Shown: one piece after another, positions 45,859 through 55,571 of the stretch
Layout: each line of letters opens with the position of its first letter
Numbering within the stretch: position 1 is the stretch's first letter
Origin: a bacterium
Lineage (GTDB): Bacteria; Bdellovibrionota; UBA2428
NCBI GenBank assembly: GCA_009991595.1
Contig: JAACVK010000025.1
Location: forward strand, 37,547-101,546
Length of the DNA: 64,000 nucleotides
Direction: 5' to 3'
Translations under genes and position numbers: made by a program
The notes under the pieces: generated by a model
Databases searched by the model: none
What the model saw: only the letters and a program-made list of their open reading frames with translations
Told to the model about the DNA's origin: nothing

Positions 45859-46650
45859 CTAGTTGGCCTGATGCTTCAAATCGTTCTTAGCCTTAACATA
45901 AGCCTCCATGAGGCCTTCACTGTAATATTCTTCAGCAACTTTCAAGCCATTTTTGAAAGCTCCCGCCAAGGCCCAACGGTCCCTGAACCCAAACTTTCTC
46001 GCTTTAGCAAGCTTGTTGCTTTCGTCTAGAAAAATGTCTCGAAGTTTCTTTGAGTTTCCCATGATGTCGTTGGCCTTAAAAGAAGAAATCAAAGACATTA
46101 CTCTAAAGTGATCCTTTTCATCTTTGTTGGCTCTATCTAGCATCCTACCAAGAATTTCTAGCTCTAAAAGCCTTTCTTCTTGCGAAAGGATCGGCTTCTT
46201 TAACAAATCGATGACTTGCCTCTCGATCAAGTCAATAAAACTAGTCGACTGCAAATAAGCCCTTTGGGTCGCCTCACTTTGATCATCTAAAACAATTCTC
46301 AAAAGTTGATTCAATCGTTTCTCAGCTTCCATAGCAGCATAGCTCTCAACGGCAAGATGTCCGGAAAGAACTTGCTCTGGGTTCAGCCCAAGCTCTTCTT
46401 GGAACACAACCGACATTTCGATGGTGGCCACGTCTCCAGAGTTTGGTAACACGAAATATTGAACAAAGTCCTTCGGCCTTTCAACCAAGCGAACTCGAGC
46501 ATATTTTTCAAAATATCTCCTCAAAACCACACCATCTACCGCGTCCTGCCTAGATGTTGAAACCGGCTCAACAGCCGAAGCGCCGCATGAAACAAGCGTA
46601 GCCAAAACTAGTAAGAGATTTTTGGTGAGCATTTGGCTAAGTCTAGACAT
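45859..46650 (-). CDS. Putative lipoprotein of unknown family
   Basis: About 263 residues from ATG 46650 (MSRLSQMLTKNLLLVLATLVSC). The signal ends LVSC, a lipobox-like sequence, with Ala/Val-rich residues after. A GTG ten codons further out gives a longer, poorer signal peptide; no choice has a good ribosome site. The mature part is alpha-helical and rich in charged residues. It is 62 bases after the start of the glycosidase-like gene on the same strand, and divergent from the next secreted-protein gene. Confidence 0.6.
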   Translation of the reverse strand: MSRLSQMLTKNLLLVLATLVSCGASAVEPVSTSRQDAVDGVVLRRYFEKYARVRLVERPKDFVQYFVLPNSGDVATIEMSVVFQEELGLNPEQVLSGHLAVESYAAMEAEKRLNQLLRIVLDDQSEATQRAYLQSTSFIDLIERQVIDLLKKPILSQEERLLELEILGRMLDRANKDEKDHFRVMSLISSFKANDIMGNSKKLRDIFLDESNKLAKARKFGFRDRWALAGAFKNGLKVAEEYYSEGLMEAYVKAKNDLKHQAN

Positions 46651-46756
46651 AGCAATATAGGTGCAATCATTGTGCCGCACTTCCTGCTTGATTTTTTAAG
46701 GTATTTTTGGGGCCATAGTGTCGACTCGATCGACAGTCGTTCACATCGCTTCAGCT

Positions 46757-46792
46757 TCTTAACAATCTTAACCCAATCTTAACATTACACTA
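46757..46792 (+). promoter_or_regulatory. Triple TCTTAAC direct repeat and -10 upstream of secreted HELVH protein
   Basis: TCTTAAC occurs at 46757, 46766 and 46777 (spacing 9 and 11 bases), followed by TACACT (46787-46792) as a possible -10. Direct repeats at about one helical turn near a -35 position are typical for OmpR/PhoB-type response regulators, and TTAACA repeats are known in PhoP-type Pho boxes. The match is seen; the regulator is unknown. Confidence 0.4.
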
Positions 46793-46829
46793 TTTGGGAA
46801 CCCCTCGTGCTAAACTAGTTGAGAGATCC

Positions 46830-48935
46830 ATGAAAACAAATCATAGCCACTCTTTTACAGAGGGATTTTTGTTCAACCATTTAATTCTTTCGCTGGCTTT
46901 CCTATTTCCAAAACATTCAAGCTCTATTGATTTGCCGATTGTGGAAGCCAGGCGCTATTGCGAAATGGTCACAGCAGAATACAGCTTATCTGGAATGGAG
47001 TCTCTAAACCGACTTTTCACAGATTCTTATGCGCTCCAGGAATCGCTTTCACAAATTTCTCGGGAGTTTGAAAACATTACGGGAGATTCCTCGACCTTGA
47101 AGCCGGCAGATAAAAGAAGACTCTACGCCGGCAAACTTCCAAATCAGTTTTGGACCGATCTTCTGCGCCCCAACGTAGACTTGGTGGCGAGAAATTTAAA
47201 AACAATGTATCCAGAGCTTAACATTAAACTTGACCGAGCCAACGCGACTCTAACGCTGCAAGCCCCTTCACACATGGTTGAAAAATACGACTCCCCCCTG
47301 ATAGATAAACTCATACTGGCAGAAAACCTAGGAATGAAGTCGGTCTTTTCACCCATGCGCTTGCTAGCTTCTGGCGGAATGGGTCTGGTCGCAGACAAAA
47401 CGCTGTTCCTATCTTTCGACGCGGTAACAAAGCCCTTTCACCATCTTACTACCGAATCACATGAACTTGTTCATGCACTCTTTGATCACGATTTATCTTT
47501 GGGACTAACTGTTCCTGAACTCGCTCGATGGGATAGCCGCGCCGAAGAACAAGACGTCAGTCGAACAAATTACGCCGAATATCTTCACGGTCAAGAGCAC
47601 TACACCTTCCTAGAGTCTCTAAGAGCCTCGCGACAGAATTTAGAGAACCTCAACAAAGCACTTCCGGTTATTTCTCCGACTCTTCGCTCGGATCTTCGGG
47701 GTGACGTGGAAAGAGAAATACTCGAAGGCAAAGGAGTCCTTCGCATCTGGACTATGCTTTACGAAGAAAAGAGAGCCCAGCTCCTTGAGTTAAAAGACGC
47801 CATTAGCAAAAGAAGTTCCACTCCCTATAAAGTAAAACACTCAAAGGACACGAGCCCAGATTCAACACACTACCCGATGATTACTGAGATCACCATATTC
47901 AGCGAAACTGGTGAGAAACTTTATACACACGGACTTCAATCTAAGGAACGTCCTGAAGAAACCGAAATTGTTGCAGCCATCGACAAAATGCTCTCTCAAC
48001 TTGAAGAACTAAAACTAAAGTTTCAGGCGGAAGCCGGTCATTTTTTAAATCAAAGAAGAGATTCGGACAACCTTCTCAATCATCAATCGATAAAAAAAGC
48101 CACGTCAGAACTAAAAGGCTCACCCTTTATTCAAAGAGAAGTCCTTTTGACTTTCATAAGAATACTTCGGCCCAAAACTAAACCCAGTCAGATTTATACT
48201 TACTCTAACCTCAGCCAACATGGGCTAAAGCTGGCCGCGCAAAGCAATTTTCTCTATCAAAATGGCGTGCCAACACATACCATTCTTTCACTTTACGAGA
48301 AGAATGGAGAACTAGATTGGGTCGAAAAACTTTCACCTCAGCTTTTTCCAATTGTTGTTAAACAACTAAGTTCTAGAGAGAGTGAACTTTTAGGTGGTCA
48401 AACCCCAAGTCCACCCAAGGCAAGCTTGCCTGGAATAGATCCTAAAGACTTTATGAAAAGTGCCGAGGTTAAATCAGCTCGAAGAATTCCTGCAATCAAA
48501 ATTCCTATCTTCTCAAGCCATGGAGAGCTAAGCATTGATGGAAATCCTCATAAATTCTTCCCTATTACTGAGAAAAACATTCAACTTCAACAAAACTCCT
48601 TAATTGAAGATCGTTTAGTTCAGCTGTTTGAAGGAAAGTTCACACCAAAACAGCAACTTGTAATGGCTGGGAATACCCTGGGAAGAGCCGAGCCCATCAC
48701 AGCGTCTAGCAGCCAAGAAATGGAGAAAATCTTAGACTTTATTTTCGACCCGCGGAGCCTAACAACGTTTCAACTAAAAGCAAACAGACCACTTTACGAA
48801 ATAATTTTAAAAACCAGCAGTCAAAGAGTTAGTTGGATGTTTGAAAACATCGCTAGCCCAGAGCAAATTCAAGTCATCAAAGAAAGAATCGACTTACTTA
48901 AACGAGCCATAGAGCATCAGGCAGCATTTCTCTAA
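46830..48935 (+). CDS. Exported protein with HELVH motif, unknown
   Basis: About 701 residues from ATG 46830 (GAGAG six bases upstream); a longer in-frame start at TTG 46794 lacks a ribosome site. The N-terminus MKTNHSHSFTEGFLFNHLILSLAFLF is a probable signal peptide. At about residue 210, ESHELVHALFDHDL gives HExxH plus a further His, a possible zinc site. The C-terminal half is helical, with repeated charged segments and KLSPQLFPIVV-like parts. No family is recognised. It is divergent from the lipoprotein gene and its stop overlaps ileS by four bases. Confidence 0.6.
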   Translation: MKTNHSHSFTEGFLFNHLILSLAFLFPKHSSSIDLPIVEARRYCEMVTAEYSLSGMESLNRLFTDSYALQESLSQISREFENITGDSSTLKPADKRRLYAGKLPNQFWTDLLRPNVDLVARNLKTMYPELNIKLDRANATLTLQAPSHMVEKYDSPLIDKLILAENLGMKSVFSPMRLLASGGMGLVADKTLFLSFDAVTKPFHHLTTESHELVHALFDHDLSLGLTVPELARWDSRAEEQDVSRTNYAEYLHGQEHYTFLESLRASRQNLENLNKALPVISPTLRSDLRGDVEREILEGKGVLRIWTMLYEEKRAQLLELKDAISKRSSTPYKVKHSKDTSPDSTHYPMITEITIFSETGEKLYTHGLQSKERPEETEIVAAIDKMLSQLEELKLKFQAEAGHFLNQRRDSDNLLNHQSIKKATSELKGSPFIQREVLLTFIRILRPKTKPSQIYTYSNLSQHGLKLAAQSNFLYQNGVPTHTILSLYEKNGELDWVEKLSPQLFPIVVKQLSSRESELLGGQTPSPPKASLPGIDPKDFMKSAEVKSARRIPAIKIPIFSSHGELSIDGNPHKFFPITEKNIQLQQNSLIEDRLVQLFEGKFTPKQQLVMAGNTLGRAEPITASSSQEMEKILDFIFDPRSLTTFQLKANRPLYEIILKTSSQRVSWMFENIASPEQIQVIKERIDLLKRAIEHQAAFL

Positions 48936-51900
48936 GACTTAGTAATCGTAAAACTCAGCTCGCCGTGAGTTGCAATAGCCTCACTTTTTTCAGATGGCTT
49001 GTCGCCTACCTTGCTTACCTTGGAGCAAAGCGTCTCTCCAGCAATATAGCCAGGTGTCTTTTCTTCCAAAAGTAATTTTTCAATCAAGGAGCTGGGCGTA
49101 GCCCACCATTTAACTTCTATTCGATCTGTTAAATCTAGCTTCATTTCCTTGCGGCGCTGTTGAATTCTATTAACAAGCTCGCGCCGTATTCCCTCGAGCA
49201 ACAACTCTTCACTAATTTCAGTGTCCAATTCAGCAACAATTCCGTAGGCGGCCTGAGCTAATTTTCCGGGTTTAGCTTTTCGCACAACTTCAATGTCTTC
49301 AAGACTTAATTGGTGCCCGCTGAACTCAAACTCGCCCTTGGCTTCGAATTGAGAGATCTCTACACTCGTCCAAGCAGATAAAAGTTTCTGAAGAGCCTGA
49401 ATATCTTTTCCTAATTTTCTACCTAGAGTTTTAAAATTTGGCTTAGCGCCTTCTTCAACTAAATCACTAGCTTTCTCAACCAGAACAAGCTTCTTCACGT
49501 TTACTTCTTGGCAAATCAGGTCATAAAGCGCATCGAGCTCTTTGGCTTCAGCAGGGGCTAGACCGGCCACTCGTAACTGAGGAAGAGGTTGGCGCAAGCC
49601 AATCTTAGCCTCTCCTCTCAAACTTCGGCCAAGTAAAATTATTTTTTTAGCCACAGAAACTTGAGAAAGAATCAGCTCCTCCGAACTAGAAAGCTCTAAA
49701 GCAGAGACCTCTTGAAATAGTTTTATATGAACACTTTTATACTGAGCAGATAGACTATCTACCGACTTCTGTTCGAGTGCAGCATTCAACACTTCAGCCA
49801 TATAAGGCATCACTGGCGCAATGTTCAAACTCAGAGAACTGAGCACCTGATATAGGGTAGAATAGGCCGCATTCTTATCCGGCTGAGAGGCTGCATCGTT
49901 TTTAGCCCAAAAGCGATCTCGATTGAGGCGAATATACCAGTTGGTTAAATCATCAATGAATGCAATCAAAAGAGGGGCCACCTCAAACAGTTCATAGGCT
50001 TCCATCCTTTGATGAATAGATTTTTCCAACTCCTTAGAGCGAGACAAAATCCAACGATCCAGAAGGCTATACTCACAAGCCTTTTCTAGTTCTGAGCTCC
50101 ATCCATCAATGTTGGCATAACTTGCAAAAAAACCATAAGCATTCCAAAGCGGCAGCATGACGGCTCTCATCAGCTCGAGCAATTGTTTTTCAGAAAAGCG
50201 CAAGTCCTCACCATGAATGGCCGGTGACTGCACTAAATACAATCTCAATGCATCAGCTCCATACTTCCCAAAAATCAAATTTGGGTCAGGATAGTTTTTT
50301 AGACGTTTGCTCATTTTTCGACCGTCTTCGGCCAAAACCATCCCGTTGACTATGCAATTTTTAAAGGCGGGTTTATCAAAAAGCGCAGTCGACAAAACAG
50401 TTAAGGTGTAAAACCATCCCCTAGTTTGATCGAGTCCTTCGGCGATAAAATCAGCGGGGAAGGCGGCCTCTAGTTCTTTTTTGTTTTCGAACGGATAGTG
50501 TTCTTGAGCATACGGCATTGAGCCAGACTCAAACCAACAATCAAGCACTTCAGAAGTGCGCTTCATTGTATTTTTCCCCGAACACTTTTTACAATCAAAA
50601 AAATGTTCATCAACAAGATGTTTGTGTATGTCCTCAACAGGTTTTCCGAGATGACCCTCTAGATCCTTAACCGCGCCAATAACCTCCAACTCAGAACAAC
50701 TTTCGCAAATCCAAACGGGGATGGGCGTGCCCCAAAAACGGTTTCTAGAAATGCACCAATCACGCGCATTCTCAAGCCATTTACCAAAACGACCATCTTT
50801 AATGTGAGCTGGAACCCAGTGGATGTCCTGATTGTTAGCAATCATTTTATCTTTCAGATCTTCAACCTTAACAAACCAACTCCCAATGGCTTTATAAATA
50901 AGAGGAGTGTCGGAGCGTTCGCAAAAAGGGTAGTTATGCTGAAGTGTTTCTTGTTTAAATAACTGTCCAGCTTTTTTAAGTTGAGCAATAACTTCCTTAT
51001 CTGCATCTTTAACGAAAACCCCTGAAATAGAGGTCAAACGAGAATCGTTTTTTATCTCCTCGGTAAATTTAGCTTCCATGTCGGTAGGGTCTGCCACTTC
51101 AATGCCATTATCCTGGCAGACATAGAAATCGTCTTCACCAAAGGCCGGAGCACAATGAACCAAGCCTGTTCCCGTTCCTTCTACAACAAAGCGACTACCA
51201 TCAAGAATTCTAAAGGCCTTTTGATCTTTGCGAATTTGGTCGTCAAAGACAGAAAACAAAGGCTTGTAGTGAAGCCCTAACAAATCAGAAGCAGAAACGG
51301 CTCTTAACTTTTGCTCTTCTTCAAAACCGTTTTTAGAGGCCTCCGAATCAGCTAGAACAACCGATTCTATATTTCCAATTTTTTCCTTCAATGCATACAA
51401 AGAATAGGTCAATTTCTTTGGACTACTTTGAATGGCCACAGCCAAGTTTGAAGGAAGTGTCCAAGGTGTGGTTGTCCAAATAGCAAGAGCAACGCCAGCA
51501 CCTAGTGGATTTCCCTCTACTAAAGGAAGTAGCACCGTAATGGCGGGATCTTGAACGCTCTTATAGTTTTGAGACGCTTCAAAGTTTGAAAGCGGCGCTG
51601 TTAGTCTCCACGAATAAGGAACCACTTTCTTTCCTTGATAAATCAAACCTCGGTCATAAAGCTCTTTAAATACCCACCAAACACTCTCCATAAAGGAAAG
51701 GTCCATAGTCTTATAGTCGTTGTCCATATCTATCCAACGACCCATACGCTCAACAAACTTTTGCCAATCATCCGTGTAGCGCAAGACAGCCCCACGACAT
51801 TCTTCACAAAACTTTGCAACACCATACTCCTGAATAGCCAGAGAACCGGATAGCCCTTCTCGCTTTTCAATTTCAAACTCAATAGGAAGGCCATGACAAT

Positions 51901-52174
51901 CCCAACCAAAACGCCGAGCCACACGGTAGCCACGCTGGCTCCAGTAACGAGGAACAATGTCTTTTATGGTTCCGGCCAATAAATGACCGTAGTGTGGAAG
52001 TCCTGTAGCAAAAGGAGGCCCGTCATAAAAATAGAATTCCTTTTTGTGATCAGGGCTTTCTAGCAAGGTTTCAAAGCTCTTATTAGCCTTCCAAAAAGCC
52101 AACACTTTCTCTTCTAGGGCCGAAAAAGAATAATCAGATCCAAATTCTGGAAAGCGTTTTTCACCTTGTGACAT
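48932..52174 (-). CDS. ileS: Isoleucyl-tRNA synthetase, KMSKR (eukaryotic-like) type
   Basis: A 1080-residue class I synthetase. Motifs: HIGH as HYGH in GLPHYGHLLAGT, the editing domain with WTTTPWTLPSNLAV, and KMSKRLKNYPDP. KMSKR followed by NYPDP is typical of the type 2, eukaryotic-like IleRS; type 1 bacterial enzymes have KMSKSLGN. Type 2 enzymes are known to tolerate pseudomonic acid. The C-terminal Cys cluster usual in type 1 is not evident. The ATG follows AAAAAGGGAATC. The leader holds a bulged hairpin about 40 bases upstream. Confidence 0.95.
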   Translation of the reverse strand: MSQGEKRFPEFGSDYSFSALEEKVLAFWKANKSFETLLESPDHKKEFYFYDGPPFATGLPHYGHLLAGTIKDIVPRYWSQRGYRVARRFGWDCHGLPIEFEIEKREGLSGSLAIQEYGVAKFCEECRGAVLRYTDDWQKFVERMGRWIDMDNDYKTMDLSFMESVWWVFKELYDRGLIYQGKKVVPYSWRLTAPLSNFEASQNYKSVQDPAITVLLPLVEGNPLGAGVALAIWTTTPWTLPSNLAVAIQSSPKKLTYSLYALKEKIGNIESVVLADSEASKNGFEEEQKLRAVSASDLLGLHYKPLFSVFDDQIRKDQKAFRILDGSRFVVEGTGTGLVHCAPAFGEDDFYVCQDNGIEVADPTDMEAKFTEEIKNDSRLTSISGVFVKDADKEVIAQLKKAGQLFKQETLQHNYPFCERSDTPLIYKAIGSWFVKVEDLKDKMIANNQDIHWVPAHIKDGRFGKWLENARDWCISRNRFWGTPIPVWICESCSELEVIGAVKDLEGHLGKPVEDIHKHLVDEHFFDCKKCSGKNTMKRTSEVLDCWFESGSMPYAQEHYPFENKKELEAAFPADFIAEGLDQTRGWFYTLTVLSTALFDKPAFKNCIVNGMVLAEDGRKMSKRLKNYPDPNLIFGKYGADALRLYLVQSPAIHGEDLRFSEKQLLELMRAVMLPLWNAYGFFASYANIDGWSSELEKACEYSLLDRWILSRSKELEKSIHQRMEAYELFEVAPLLIAFIDDLTNWYIRLNRDRFWAKNDAASQPDKNAAYSTLYQVLSSLSLNIAPVMPYMAEVLNAALEQKSVDSLSAQYKSVHIKLFQEVSALELSSSEELILSQVSVAKKIILLGRSLRGEAKIGLRQPLPQLRVAGLAPAEAKELDALYDLICQEVNVKKLVLVEKASDLVEEGAKPNFKTLGRKLGKDIQALQKLLSAWTSVEISQFEAKGEFEFSGHQLSLEDIEVVRKAKPGKLAQAAYGIVAELDTEISEELLLEGIRRELVNRIQQRRKEMKLDLTDRIEVKWWATPSSLIEKLLLEEKTPGYIAGETLCSKVSKVGDKPSEKSEAIATHGELSFTITKS

Positions 52175-52211
52175 GATTCCCTTTTTATATCACAGCTCCC
52201 AAAGGACTGCG

Positions 52212-52252
52212 TAAAAATACCTCGACACAGCAGAAGAATCCGAGGATTTTTA
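52212..52252. repeat. 12-bp bulged hairpin in ileS/lspA intergenic region
   Basis: TAAAAATACCTCG pairs with CGAGGATTTTTA with one bulged A; the loop is 16 bases. On the minus strand CGAGGTATTTTTACG ends the stem in a U-rich half, like a weak terminator, about 40 bases before the ileS ATG. On the plus strand it lies about 50 bases before lspA. No T-box consensus is seen. Confidence 0.4.
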
Positions 52253-52299
52253 TAGCCCCACAGCTAGAACGCAACTCATTGCTGCCCTATAACTAAGTA

Positions 52300-52869
52300 G
52301 TGAGAAAAATTTACACCATCATTACCTGCTTGGCCGCAGTCATTGTTGTTTTAGATCAATGGACAAAACAAATTGCCCTCAACCACTTGCAAGTGGTTGG
52401 TCAAACTATGGACTTCTTAAGCTGGTGGAAATGGACCCTCGTCCATAATCATGGGATTGTCTTTGGCATCCTAAACCCTCCGCCTCCCTGGCTTCCCGAA
52501 ATACTTGCAAAGACCGTTCTGTTTATTTTGCCTTTCGTGGTTTTAGGGTTTGTCTGGTGGGCCTATGTTAAACACTTTAAAGACAACGAAATCTTCCGCC
52601 CTATAACGGTCGGCCTCATTCTTGGTGGCGCCATGGGGAACATCATCGATCGCCTTCGTTTTGGATATGTCGTCGACTTTGTCGATTGGTTCTACCCAAG
52701 CGCCTCTGGGAAATGCATTCCTTTATTCTATTCTCAAGGGGCTAACACCTGTCATTGGCCCGTCTTCAACTTGGCCGATGCAGCCGTTTCTACTGCCCTG
52801 GTGCTAGTAACTATTGAAATGTTTTTTCTTCAGGATAAATACGCAGAACCTAAAGAAAAGAGCCAATAA
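52300..52869 (+). CDS. lspA: LspA, lipoprotein signal peptidase
   Basis: A 189-residue inner membrane aspartic protease (signal peptidase II) with four membrane segments. VVLDQWTK at the start, then GNIIDRLRFGYVVDFVDW and NLADAAVS carry the two catalytic Asp. It cleaves the signal peptide of prolipoproteins after Lgt has modified the Cys. It starts at GTG 52300 with no clear ribosome site. Two bases separate it from lgt, an apt pairing for the same pathway. Confidence 0.95.
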   Translation: MRKIYTIITCLAAVIVVLDQWTKQIALNHLQVVGQTMDFLSWWKWTLVHNHGIVFGILNPPPPWLPEILAKTVLFILPFVVLGFVWWAYVKHFKDNEIFRPITVGLILGGAMGNIIDRLRFGYVVDFVDWFYPSASGKCIPLFYSQGANTCHWPVFNLADAAVSTALVLVTIEMFFLQDKYAEPKEKSQ

Positions 52870-52871
52870 CC

Positions 52872-53648
52872 TTGCATCCAGTCCTGTTTGAAATTGGCGG
52901 ACTCAAGCTTTATTCCTATACCTTCTTTTTTTCTTTGGCCTTCGTCGTTGGCCTTTGGACCACCAAAAAAGAAGCTCTTTCCTTAGGCCTTGGGCAAGAG
53001 AAGATTCATCGTTTATTTATCCCGATTTTTGTTTTTTCGCTCATTGGAGCTAGAGTTTACTACGCCCTTGGTGCTTATCTTTATACCCAGCAAAACCTCC
53101 CATTTTGGTCTTTGCTCACACGAGGAGGTCTTGCCTTTTATGGAGGCTTCATAGGGGCGACACTCTTTTTACTGTTGATTCCTCCGAGAACCTGGATCGA
53201 AAAATCGCGTCTTTTTAACGCCTTTGCCCCCGCCCTTGCGCTATCCCAAGCCATTGGACGCTTCGGATGTTTTTTGAACGGCTGCTGCCATGGTAAAAGC
53301 TGCCCCCTGCCGTGGGGCGTCAAAATACCGGTCAAGCAGGGCGAACCAGGATGGGGACTACTTCACCACCCAAGCCAAGCATATGAAATAATTGGCCTTT
53401 TTATTGTATTTTTCCTCTGCCGGCAAGCCAATCGCAGATCCTCCCCCAAGCGTCCAGCATGGCTTATCTACCTATTCTGCTACGGAAGTTTGCGATTTTT
53501 AGTCGAGTTTAGCCGTGGAGACGACATCCGAGGTTTCATGGGACCATTGAGTCTTTCCCAATGGTTTTCTTTGCTTCTTATCACGCTGAGTGTTTTCCTT
53601 GATTTATGGGCCAAACGGAACCATAACCAGGAACCCAATGAAGCATGA
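52872..53648 (+). CDS. lgt: Lgt, prolipoprotein diacylglyceryl transferase
   Basis: A 258-residue membrane enzyme that adds diacylglycerol to the lipobox Cys. Family pieces: FEIGGLKLYSYTFFFS, RGGLAFYGGFIGA and the signature QAIGRFGCFLNGCCHGK. It starts at TTG 52872, two bases after lspA, with typical Lgt start residues (HPVLFEIGGL). The last 11 bases overlap the trigger factor gene, suggesting coupling. Confidence 0.95.
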   Translation: MHPVLFEIGGLKLYSYTFFFSLAFVVGLWTTKKEALSLGLGQEKIHRLFIPIFVFSLIGARVYYALGAYLYTQQNLPFWSLLTRGGLAFYGGFIGATLFLLLIPPRTWIEKSRLFNAFAPALALSQAIGRFGCFLNGCCHGKSCPLPWGVKIPVKQGEPGWGLLHHPSQAYEIIGLFIVFFLCRQANRRSSPKRPAWLIYLFCYGSLRFLVEFSRGDDIRGFMGPLSLSQWFSLLLITLSVFLDLWAKRNHNQEPNEA

Positions 53649-54906
53649 AGTAGAAAATTTAAACGGACATTTTAAAAAACTTTCAGTCGAGATTCCTGCC
53701 GAATCAGTCAAGCAGGAATACGAGCGAACTTATAAAGAAATTCAAAAGCAAGTTGAAATAAAAGGGTTCAGAAAAGGCAAAGTTCCGTTGAATATGATTC
53801 AACAAAACTATGCCGACACGGCCACCAATGAAGTTTCCAAAGCTTTGGTTCAGCGATTTTTAAGCTTGGCTCTAAAAGAAGCTGCCCTCAAACCTGTGGC
53901 CATGCCTAAAATCGACTTCAATCCCCCAAAGGTTGATGGAACTTTTGCATTCACAGCAAGTTTTGAAAATATGCCTCCTGTAGAGTTAAAAGACTACAGT
54001 AGTTTCAAGGCACAAAAAGAAGATGTTGTTGTGACAGAGGAAGAAGTCACTAAAGCACTCGATCATATTCGAGATCGTATGGCTAGTTTCTCTGAGTGCG
54101 ACGAAGGTGCAACTGTCTCTGATGGCAGTGTTGCACGCGTAACCCATAGTGCCTCAGAAGCAGGAAAAGAATTAAAAGAAGCCTCTGGAAAAGAAAGCAT
54201 TTTTGAAATTGGAAGAGCCTTATTAGGCAAAGAGTTTGACGAAGCCTTAAAAGGACTCAAGAAAAACGAAAAGAAATCTATCACAATCAAATACCCAGAA
54301 GACTCTTCTGTCTTTAAGGGAAAAACAATTGATTATGAAATGACTGTGACCTCCATCATGGAGAAGAAGTTGCCTGAGCTAAACGAAGAATTAGCAAAAA
54401 AAGTAGGCCCCTTTGAAACCCTTGAAGCGTTGAAGAACCGCATTAAAATCGACCTTGATTCTGAAAAAAAATCTCAACAAGTGAACAAGGTAAAAGAGGA
54501 CTTTGTTGAATTCCTTATTAAAGAAAACCCTGTTGAGATCTCGGAAACTCTACTCAACAACCAAATCCAATATTTGGCCTCAGAAGCCGCTGAAAACTTG
54601 TCTGGAATGGGCATGAAACAAGAACAAATCGAGGAAAAACTCAAAGAGTGGCAAGAAGACATGCACAAGCGCTCGGAAAGACAAGTAAAAGCCTCTATGC
54701 TGCTTGGCGCTATCGCTGAGAAAGAAAACATTCAAGCTAGTGAAGATGAAGTCCGAAATGAAATAGTAAGGGTCGCCCAGCAAACTGGTCGGCAGCCTCA
54801 AGAGGTCTTCGACGAAATCGCCGACCGAGGAGTGCTACCGAGTCTAGTAAAGCAGCTCACAGAGCTAAAGACTCTTGAAACGTTGGCAAGAAAGGCAGTT
54901 GAGTAG
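53638..54906 (+). CDS. tig: Trigger factor
   Basis: A ribosome-bound chaperone and peptidyl-prolyl isomerase. From ATG 53638 (AGGA upstream) it has 422 residues: the N-terminal ribosome-binding domain with [18 protein letters not shown] (family GFR.GK.P), an FKBP-type middle domain (about 150-240), and a long helical C-terminal arm. An in-frame start 48 bases earlier lies inside lgt and is less likely. It heads the common tig-clpP-clpX order. Confidence 0.95.
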   Translation: MKHEVENLNGHFKKLSVEIPAESVKQEYERTYKEIQKQVEIKGFRKGKVPLNMIQQNYADTATNEVSKALVQRFLSLALKEAALKPVAMPKIDFNPPKVDGTFAFTASFENMPPVELKDYSSFKAQKEDVVVTEEEVTKALDHIRDRMASFSECDEGATVSDGSVARVTHSASEAGKELKEASGKESIFEIGRALLGKEFDEALKGLKKNEKKSITIKYPEDSSVFKGKTIDYEMTVTSIMEKKLPELNEELAKKVGPFETLEALKNRIKIDLDSEKKSQQVNKVKEDFVEFLIKENPVEISETLLNNQIQYLASEAAENLSGMGMKQEQIEEKLKEWQEDMHKRSERQVKASMLLGAIAEKENIQASEDEVRNEIVRVAQQTGRQPQEVFDEIADRGVLPSLVKQLTELKTLETLARKAVE

Positions 54907-54911
54907 AAAAC

Positions 54912-55553
54912 ATGAGCAAATACGATCCATTTAGTTACGACCCACAGATGACCTTTGGTCCAGTTGCGAACATCCCCTATGTGATTGAGAACACCCCTAA
55001 GGGTGAACGTGTTTATGATATTTATTCACGTCTTTTAAAAGACCGCATTATTTTTCTAGGAACAGGCGTCAATGACATGGTCGCTAATGCCATCATTGCC
55101 CAGCTTTTGTTCTTAGAGTCTGAAGATCCAGAAAAAGATATTTTCATGTATATCAACAGCCCGGGCGGTAGCGTTACCGCTGGACTCGGTATTTATGATC
55201 TTATGCAATACGTTAGCTGTGATGTTTCCACTTACTGCACTGGATTAGCTGCCAGTATGGGCTCACTTCTTTTATGCGGTGGGACCAAAGGAAAACGCTA
55301 TGCGCTACCAAATTCAAGAATAATGATTCACCAACCTTTAGGTGGCGTGCAGGGTCAAGTTTCTGACATCGAGCGACATGCTAATGAATTTATTAAGACA
55401 AAGAAAAAACTCAATGAAATCTACCACCACCACACAGGTCGCACGGTAGAAGAAATTGAAAAAGACACTGACCGAGATAATTTCATGTCGCCACAAGAAG
55501 CTCTAGAATACGGTATAATTGATCATGTGGTTAAAAGGCATAAAGAGGAATAG
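54912..55553 (+). CDS. clpP: ClpP, ATP-dependent protease core
   Basis: A 213-residue serine protease that forms two heptameric rings. The catalytic Ser is in [13 protein letters not shown], His in [10 protein letters not shown], and Asp in [15 protein letters not shown]. Strand [11 protein letters not shown] forms the oxyanion region. It lies five bases after tig and 18 bases before clpX, whose product unfolds substrates for it. The length is normal, with a short N-terminal propeptide region. Confidence 0.97.
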   Translation: MSKYDPFSYDPQMTFGPVANIPYVIENTPKGERVYDIYSRLLKDRIIFLGTGVNDMVANAIIAQLLFLESEDPEKDIFMYINSPGGSVTAGLGIYDLMQYVSCDVSTYCTGLAASMGSLLLCGGTKGKRYALPNSRIMIHQPLGGVQGQVSDIERHANEFIKTKKKLNEIYHHHTGRTVEEIEKDTDRDNFMSPQEALEYGIIDHVVKRHKEE

Positions 55554-55571
55554 GAAAGTTAGGGGGAGAAT

